Source of the DNA: Bacteroidia bacterium
Lineage (GTDB): Bacteria > Bacteroidota > Bacteroidia > JABEUT01
Assembly: GCA_013044305.1 (NCBI GenBank)
Contig: JABEUT010000126.1
Coordinates: 1-16,593, forward strand
Length of the DNA stretch: 16,593 nt
Direction of reading: 5' to 3'
A model generated the notes under the pieces. It ran no database searches, was not told the DNA's origin, and saw only the letters and a list, made by a program, of their open reading frames with translations. Position numbers and translations under genes: made by a program. This document shows positions 7,994-13,532 of the stretch, one piece after another. Within the stretch, counting starts at the first letter, position 1. The number at the start of each line of letters is the position of its first letter.

Positions 7994-10420
7994 ATGATAA
8001 AAAAAATACTTGTTTGCGTATCACTTTTTTTGTTCGTTCAAAACATAAGTTATGCACAGGGTACCTGGAAGGCATTGACAAACCCTGCCCCATTAACGAT
8101 GGGCGGAGGCATGGTGTTGCTTACCGACGGCACTGTAATGTGCAAAGGGTATGTAAGTGGTTCAGGGTTTCCTTTAACTCCTGATGCTACATGGATGCTG
8201 CTTACCCCGGATATTCATGGCAGCTACCTTAACGGCACCTGGACGGTTTTACCTTCGGAACACGATACCCGTTCGGTTTTTTCTTCGCAGGTGCTGCCCA
8301 ATGGCAATGTGTATGTTGCCGGTGGTGAGCATGGCAACGGAACTGCCAGCGGAGAAATATATAATACTGTAACGCATACATGGAATTATATTCCAAACGT
8401 ACCGGGATATGATATAGAAGATGCGAATTCGGAATTACTGTACGACGGAACTGTGCTTGAAGGCTGCGCCAATCCATTTAACCCGCCCATAGATACCATA
8501 AATATGTTTTACAGCCCTGTTACTGGCAATTTTAGCGCCGCCCCTTCCAGCCACGGATCACATGAAGAATCATCATGGCTGAAACTGCCTGACAGCAGTG
8601 TGTTATATGTAGACGCTCCTGCAGCCAGTTCTGAACGCTACATACCTAAACTACACAAGTGGGTAGTGGATGGAACAGTGCCGGTTGCCCTGTATGATTT
8701 TTCATCTTATGAAACGGGGCCGTGTCTTCTTTTGCCCAATGGCAAAGGCTTTTTTATGGGCGATGTGCAGTATTCCGCCATATATACACCAAGCGGCAAT
8801 ACAAGCCCGGGCGTATGGTCCGCCGGCCCACAAATGCCAACTAAAGCGGGCTATGGGCAACTTGGTTCGTGGGACGGTCCGGGAGCCATGATGGTAAACG
8901 GTAAGGCCCTCTATTCTATCAGCCAGTTGCCCAGTGAAAGCCTACCCAGCTTTTTTTACGAATTTAATTACAATACAAATACTTTTAATGAGGTGGGCGC
9001 GCCGGGCGGGGGCGATTCTGTAGAAACCCAAACCAATATGATGACGATGCTCGACCTGCCCGACGGAACCGTATTATTTGCTTATACCGATTCCACCAAA
9101 TTTTACGAGTATCTACCCGGCGGAGCCCCCATCCCACAAGGCAAACCTACCATCAACGGAATTTTTCCTGATAGCTGCAATAAATACATGATTACAGGTA
9201 AGTTATTTAATGGAATTTCGGAAGGTGCTTCTTTTGGCGATGACTGGCAAATGTCATCCAACTATCCCATTATCCGAGTTACAAACGGCAGCAATGTGTA
9301 TTACTGCAAAACCACAAACTGGAACAGGCTTGGTGCGGTAATGACCGATAGTGCCGAAGATACAGCCTATTTCACCGTTCCTTCAATGCCCGGCGGAACA
9401 TATTCTTTAGTGGTAGTGGCGAATGGAAATCCGTCAAATCCGGTTCCGTTTACCACCTTTGGAGTGTCTATCGCATCGCAAACCAATATTTCAAACTGCT
9501 CTGGATTAGGAGGAGCAACAGCATTTGCAAGCAATGGAAATACACCCTATACTTATCTGTGGAGCAACGGGGCAACCACAGCATCTGATACAAATTTAAC
9601 AGGCGGCACATACACCATTACAGTTACCGAATCAGGCGGATGTTCAGTATCGGCAAATGTTACCATTACGCAGCCCGGCGTTATAAGCCTGACTATGAGT
9701 GAAACAAACGTAAGCTGCAATGGCGGCAATAGCGGAAAAGCAAGTGTTACGGCAAGCGGAGGGTCAACCCCCTACACCTATAACTGGAGCAATGGAGCAA
9801 CCACATCCAATATTACCGGGTTAACGGCAGGTTCATATTCCGTTACGGTTACAGATGCCTACAATGGGTGCGGCGATACTGCGATGGCTACTATCACTCA
9901 ACCCGCTCCTATCGCGGTTACATTTACAAATGTTGTAGAACCGTCCTCTCCATCTTACAGCAATGGTTCAATAACCGGTTCGGCAACGGGCGGGACTCCC
10001 GGGTATAGCTACTCATGGACTCCGTCAGGAGCAACAAGCGCTACTTTAACCGGTTTAACAGCCGGAACCTATACATTATGCGTAACCGATGCAAAGGGTT
10101 GTACCAAGTGCGACAACATCACACTCGTTAACTCAACTGCCTCGGTGGAAAATGTAAACTCCGGCAGCGGTGGTGTAATTATATTTCCAAACCCGGCACA
10201 AAACAGCATAACCCTGTTAATTAACGATGTGGCAGCCAGCGATGCAAGAATAGAAATAACCGATCTTACAGGAAGGACAATCAGTTCAATCCCGATAGCC
10301 ATAGGGTCATCAGCAGATAAGAAAATAACGCTCAATATTTCGGGCCTGACTGCAGGCATTTATTTTGTCAGGGTAAGCTCCGGGCAGGCCGTATATAATG
10401 CTAAGTTCATTAAGGAGTAA
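7994..10420 (+). CDS. Secreted Kelch-like propeller protein with SprB repeats and T9SS type A sorting domain
   Basis: This 808-aa protein starts with a signal peptide (MIKKILVCVSLFLFVQNISYA, cleavage likely after residue 21). Seven related strands of the form hydrophobic-[DN]-G-x-V, with the D/N at 45, 103, 151, 200, 249, 302 and 357, are 48-58 residues apart and indicate a seven-bladed Kelch/galactose-oxidase-like propeller. An E-set-like domain follows (about 385-491, containing YPIIRVTNGSNVYYCKTTNW), then three SprB-type repeats (about 492-562, 563-639 and 640-716), and a T9SS type A sorting domain (about 728-808, starting VIIFPNPAQNSITL, ending KFIKE). The sorting domain should direct export by the T9SS and cleavage or anchoring at the cell surface. 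The Tyr-His pair that precedes the PDG strand in galactose oxidase is Asn-Met here, so copper-oxidase activity is unlikely. A binding or adhesion role is my inference; the ligand is unknown. Confidence 0.9.
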   Translation: MIKKILVCVSLFLFVQNISYAQGTWKALTNPAPLTMGGGMVLLTDGTVMCKGYVSGSGFPLTPDATWMLLTPDIHGSYLNGTWTVLPSEHDTRSVFSSQVLPNGNVYVAGGEHGNGTASGEIYNTVTHTWNYIPNVPGYDIEDANSELLYDGTVLEGCANPFNPPIDTINMFYSPVTGNFSAAPSSHGSHEESSWLKLPDSSVLYVDAPAASSERYIPKLHKWVVDGTVPVALYDFSSYETGPCLLLPNGKGFFMGDVQYSAIYTPSGNTSPGVWSAGPQMPTKAGYGQLGSWDGPGAMMVNGKALYSISQLPSESLPSFFYEFNYNTNTFNEVGAPGGGDSVETQTNMMTMLDLPDGTVLFAYTDSTKFYEYLPGGAPIPQGKPTINGIFPDSCNKYMITGKLFNGISEGASFGDDWQMSSNYPIIRVTNGSNVYYCKTTNWNRLGAVMTDSAEDTAYFTVPSMPGGTYSLVVVANGNPSNPVPFTTFGVSIASQTNISNCSGLGGATAFASNGNTPYTYLWSNGATTASDTNLTGGTYTITVTESGGCSVSANVTITQPGVISLTMSETNVSCNGGNSGKASVTASGGSTPYTYNWSNGATTSNITGLTAGSYSVTVTDAYNGCGDTAMATITQPAPIAVTFTNVVEPSSPSYSNGSITGSATGGTPGYSYSWTPSGATSATLTGLTAGTYTLCVTDAKGCTKCDNITLVNSTASVENVNSGSGGVIIFPNPAQNSITLLINDVAASDARIEITDLTGRTISSIPIAIGSSADKKITLNISGLTAGIYFVRVSSGQAVYNAKFIKE
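9467..10141 (+). repeat. Three tandem SprB-type repeats within the Kelch-like gene
   Basis: The coding sequence holds three units of about 71-77 codons, with pattern YxYxWSNGATT...LTxGxYxxTVTxxxGC...ITQP. Units 1 and 2 are clearly alike in DNA as well: the 21-mers at 9560-9580 and 9785-9805 differ at only two positions. Unit 3 is more diverged (SWTPSGATSATLTGLTAGTY). Such repeats occur in the gliding adhesin SprB and in many T9SS cargo proteins. Confidence 0.8.
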
Positions 10421-10669
10421 GCATTAGTATCGGGAGCGTTAAATCTTTTAAAAAGCCATTCCCATAAATCAACGGAAGCGCCAGTATCCTTGTGGGCAGC
10501 AAGCATCAGCAGGAAAGGCAGTATATTGAAATTCACGCAAATACAACAACTCATCCGATGTATTCGGCTTTCCGTTTTCTGATTTAAATTGTTCGGTTAA
10601 CACCTGCCTTGCTTATAAATATATTAGCCGCATCAGCACTATTTATCTTTAATATTTTTTACATTAAAA
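10421..10669. other. Intergenic region, possible decayed gene on the minus strand
   Basis: No confident gene or terminator was found. On the minus strand two overlapping short frames read like protein: a GTG-started frame at 10603-10469 (44 aa, including SENGKPNTSDELLYLREFQY) and an ATG-started frame from 10554 into the end of the neighbouring gene (including LPFLLMLAAHKDTGAS and VDLWEWLFKRF). They could be the two sides of a frameshifted relic. I recognise neither. The right end of the gap carries the ABC transporter promoter. Confidence 0.3.
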
Positions 10670-10699
10670 TTGACTGACGGGTTAATTAAAGTAATTTTG
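10670..10699 (+). promoter_or_regulatory. Full-consensus Bacteroidota promoter for the ABC exporter
   Basis: TTG at 10670-10672, a 19-bp spacer, and TAATTTTG at 10692-10699 match the TTG-N19-TAnnTTTG consensus exactly. Transcription would start near 10705, about 18 nt before the ATG at 10723. This is the clearest promoter in the window. Confidence 0.7.
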
Positions 10700-10722
10700 C
10701 GGCAAAATTCGTTATCCTCAAT

Positions 10723-12495
10723 ATGGCAGAAGAAGATGAAAAGCAAGGCAAGCGCTTCAGGGTCTCCAAAGCATCGTTTAAAAGGGCTCTTCGCGTTACC
10801 CGTTTTTTCGCACCTTACAAGTGGACCTATTTCATAGGGTTGATATTTCTTGCCCTTACCAGCCTTACCATGCTTGGCTTTTTCTGGATGCTGGGACGGA
10901 TTGTGGATACGGCAAGCTTCCGCAGCGTACTTCTCACCTTTGGCATCCTTTTGTTACAGGCTGTTTTTTCGTATTGCCGCGTGGTGCTTTTTGTAAACGT
11001 AACCGAAAAAAGCCTTGCCTCACTTCGGCAGGCTACCTACCAGAGACTGATATGCCTGCCTATTGATTTTTTTTCAAAGCGGCGGATAGGCGAACTCACA
11101 AGCAGAATCTCATCCGACGTGGCCATGCTTCAGGACACCTTCACCACCACCCTCGCTGAATTTCTTAGGCAGTTTTTAACCATTTTCGGGGCGGTGGCCA
11201 TTCTTGCCATCATATCTATCAAGCTCATGCTTATCATGCTTTCCATTGTTCCCGTGGTGGCCCTTATTGCAGTGGCTTTCGGCAGGTTCATTCGGAGGTT
11301 TTCGCGCAAAACGCAGGATATGGTTGCCTCCTCGAACACCATTGTGGAAGAAACCATGCAGGGTATAGCCACCGTTAAGGCGTTTGCCAATGAACATTAT
11401 GAGGCAGGGCGGCACCGGACAAGCACCCTTGAAATAGTTAAACAGGCGGTAAAGGGCGGCAAATACCGCGGCGCTTTTATTTCCTTTGTCATACTCTGCC
11501 TGTTCGGAGCCATCGTAATTGTGCTGTGGCAGGGCGCCATTCTGATGAAAGACCATGCCGTAAGTCAGGGCGATATGCTTCGATTTCTAATGTTTTCGGT
11601 GGTTATAGGGGCTTCATTTGCAGGCATAGCCGACCTTTGGGCAAGCATCCAGAAAGCAATTGGCGCCACCGAACGGCTGATGGATATTTTGGACGAGCCG
11701 GTTGAGGATATTTCATTAAATGAAATAAACACGGTTGCCCCGGAATTTAAGATAAAAGGCGATGTGGAATTCAAAGACGTGGCTTTCCACTACCCTTCGC
11801 GCAAGGAATTAAATGTTATAAGCGGTGTATCGTTCACGGCAAAAAGGGGTGAAACCATTGCTATTGTGGGGCCAAGCGGAGCCGGAAAATCTACCCTTGT
11901 GGCCTTGCTGCTTCGTTTTTATGATTGCCGCGAGGGAAAAATACTCATAGACGGCAGGAACATACAGGAATACCCCTTGCAAACCTTGCGCAGCCAGATG
12001 GCGCTTGTGCCGCAGGACGTGCTGCTCTTCGGCGGCACCATACGCGAAAATATAGAGTACGGCAAACATGGCGCCACGGATGAAGAAATTGTGGACGCTG
12101 CTAAAAAGGCAAATGCACACGAATTTATCATGAACTTCCCTGAAAAATACAATACCGTAGTAGGCGAACGGGGTGTCGCCCTGTCGGGCGGACAAAGGCA
12201 GCGCATTGCGCTTGCACGCGCCGTACTTCGCAACCCCTCGGTGCTTATCCTCGATGAAGCCACCAGTTCGCTCGATTCCGAATCGGAACGGCTGGTACAG
12301 GAAGCGCTCGATAAGCTGATGCAGGGCAGAACCTCATTCGTTATAGCGCATCGCCTTTCCACAATCCGCAAAGCTGATAAGATTCTGGTTCTTGAAAAAG
12401 GAGTGATCAAAGAAAGCGGAAGCCACGAGCAACTCATGCTTATACCGGACGGGCTGTACAGGAGTTTGAGCAAACTTCAGTTTGAACTGAATTGA
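10723..12495 (+). CDS. ABC exporter half-transporter, MsbA-like (permease fused to ATPase)
   Basis: This 590-aa protein has the architecture of type I ABC exporters: one membrane domain fused to one nucleotide-binding domain, acting as a homodimer or heterodimer in the inner membrane. Helices are predicted near residues 34-57, 69-93, 147-165, 167-190, about 255-275 and about 290-308. FFSKRRIGELTSRISSDV (about 117-132) is a typical coupling region. The ATPase has Walker A GPSGAGKST (383-391), a Q-loop in VPQDVLLFGGT, signature LSGGQ (487-491), Walker B VLILDE (507-512, with catalytic Glu512) and H-loop His543, so it should be active. The closest named relatives are MsbA-type lipid A flippases, multidrug exporters and peptide exporters; sequence alone does not separate these. 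It is monocistronic, with its own promoter and a terminator. No neighbour suggests a substrate. Confidence 0.92.
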   Translation: MAEEDEKQGKRFRVSKASFKRALRVTRFFAPYKWTYFIGLIFLALTSLTMLGFFWMLGRIVDTASFRSVLLTFGILLLQAVFSYCRVVLFVNVTEKSLASLRQATYQRLICLPIDFFSKRRIGELTSRISSDVAMLQDTFTTTLAEFLRQFLTIFGAVAILAIISIKLMLIMLSIVPVVALIAVAFGRFIRRFSRKTQDMVASSNTIVEETMQGIATVKAFANEHYEAGRHRTSTLEIVKQAVKGGKYRGAFISFVILCLFGAIVIVLWQGAILMKDHAVSQGDMLRFLMFSVVIGASFAGIADLWASIQKAIGATERLMDILDEPVEDISLNEINTVAPEFKIKGDVEFKDVAFHYPSRKELNVISGVSFTAKRGETIAIVGPSGAGKSTLVALLLRFYDCREGKILIDGRNIQEYPLQTLRSQMALVPQDVLLFGGTIRENIEYGKHGATDEEIVDAAKKANAHEFIMNFPEKYNTVVGERGVALSGGQRQRIALARAVLRNPSVLILDEATSSLDSESERLVQEALDKLMQGRTSFVIAHRLSTIRKADKILVLEKGVIKESGSHEQLMLIPDGLYRSLSKLQFELN

Positions 12496-12557
12496 ATTTT
12501 CCAGGGCAAACAACTCACCTGCTACCCTCGCGTTTCAGTTCAATAACAAGAAAGTAA

Positions 12558-12579
12558 AAGGCAGTCTGCAGACTGCCTT
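12558..12579. terminator. Bidirectional terminator, perfect 22-bp palindrome
   Basis: The 11-base arm AAGGCAGTCTG is followed directly by its exact reverse complement. As RNA it forms a 9-bp stem with a TGCA loop. It lies 62 bp after the ABC exporter stop and 26 bp from the end of the universal stress protein gene, which converge here. On the minus strand the stem is followed by TTTTACTTTCTTG, a good U-rich tail, so it best fits termination of the stress protein transcript. The + strand tail is less U-rich. Confidence 0.75.
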
Positions 12580-12605
12580 CACCTACTCATATTTTGAAAC
12601 AGCCC

Positions 12606-13490
12606 TTATTTGAACGGAGATACATGGGGCTCATTCTTGTGTTTGGGTACGATGCTCATAACAGGTATGTCGCTCAAGTTTATTATCGCCTGTGCGGTTG
12701 AACCTACAAACATGGGCGAGGTTTCTTCTTCCTGCTGGGTCATCAGCATGATAAGATCGGCATCTACTTTGGTTGCATAATCTACGATAGCCTCGCCGAG
12801 CGATTCCTCCCCTTTTATAGCTTTTACCATTTCGGTGGTGCATTTAATTCCCGCTTTCTGTATGATGCTCTTTACCTGATCCATCTGCCTGGTGAGCCTG
12901 TTTACTACAAACTCATCAAGCGTGAACAACACCGATATTACACGGATGGTAGAACCGTACAGTTTTCCGAGTTCAACGGCCTTGGTTACCTTTTCGCGTG
13001 TTTCCTTCGACAGGTCGATAGGCAGTACAATTATCTTACATCCTTCGCGGTGGTGTTTGCCTTTTATGGTTACTACCGGGCAAGTTGCTTCGCGTATCAC
13101 ACGGAGTGTATTGGCGCCTATAAATCGCTTCCGGATACCCACGCTGCCGCTGGCTCCCATGATGATCATACAGGCGTTTATCATATCCGCCACTTCCAGG
13201 ATTTTATCGTACACTTTGCCTTTGGCAACAATGGTGTTCACTTTCAGTTTCCTTTTCTTTTCAGTGTCATGCGCAAGTTCCTGAAGCTTCTCCTCCAGCT
13301 CTTTTTTCACCGCCACCTCATTGTAATTTTTTGCAAAAATTTTCGACAGTGTGCCGTGTTCCTCCATTACATAAAGCAGGGTAACCTCGGCGTTGTAAAA
13401 CTGGGCGAGGTTATAAGACTGCTCCAGGGCGATAAGCGCCTGATCGGAAAAATCCATCGGGATCAATATCTGGTTTACGTTTGACTGCAT
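12606..13490 (-). CDS. Universal stress protein with two tandem UspA domains
   Basis: This 294-aa cytoplasmic protein consists of two UspA folds. Domain 1 (about 6-143) begins NQILIPMDFSDQA and has the nucleotide-binding pattern G-x2-G-x9-G (Gly112, Gly115, Gly125), but Ala-Asn follows the last Gly where Ser/Thr is usual. Domain 2 (about 152-283) begins KIIVLPIDLS and keeps only the final VGST (263-264 as GS); the first two glycines of the motif are replaced by the TQQEEE stretch. Domain 1 is thus the likelier ATP binder. Tandem Usp proteins are frequent in Bacteroidota and are linked to stress and starvation survival; a precise role cannot be given. The start at 13490 lies 27 bp after a TAAATTTG promoter element. 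The gene follows the large T9SS protein on the same strand after a 42-bp gap and is probably transcribed on its own. Confidence 0.93.
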   Translation of the reverse strand: MQSNVNQILIPMDFSDQALIALEQSYNLAQFYNAEVTLLYVMEEHGTLSKIFAKNYNEVAVKKELEEKLQELAHDTEKKRKLKVNTIVAKGKVYDKILEVADMINACMIIMGASGSVGIRKRFIGANTLRVIREATCPVVTIKGKHHREGCKIIVLPIDLSKETREKVTKAVELGKLYGSTIRVISVLFTLDEFVVNRLTRQMDQVKSIIQKAGIKCTTEMVKAIKGEESLGEAIVDYATKVDADLIMLMTQQEEETSPMFVGSTAQAIINLSDIPVMSIVPKHKNEPHVSPFK

Positions 13491-13516
13491 ATTTGTTTTG
13501 ATTTAATTTTAAGCGG

Positions 13517-13524
13517 CAAATTTA
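13517..13524 (-). promoter_or_regulatory. Likely -7 element for the universal stress protein gene
   Basis: On the minus strand TAAATTTG matches TAnnTTTG, 26 bp before the ATG at 13490, giving a leader of about 20 nt. The -33 region would fall inside the last codons of the upstream gene, where no TTG is found at the expected spacing, so the match rests on the -7 element alone. Confidence 0.4.
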
Positions 13525-13532
13525 ACAAATTA

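Noticed and set aside
7994..9160. Annotation of the Kelch-like protein as galactose or glyoxal oxidase
   Set aside because: The propeller layout is similar, but the Tyr-His ligand pair before the PDG strand is Asn-Met here, so the catalytic claim is not supported.
9467..10141. Repeat region considered as a CRISPR or non-coding tandem array
   Set aside because: The periodicity is 225-231 bp, in frame, and encodes SprB-type domains; there are no short identical repeats with unique spacers.
11919..12473. Minus-strand frame of 184 codons opposite the ABC exporter ATPase
   Set aside because: It is Ser-rich and entirely antisense to the Walker A to H-loop region; no domain is visible.
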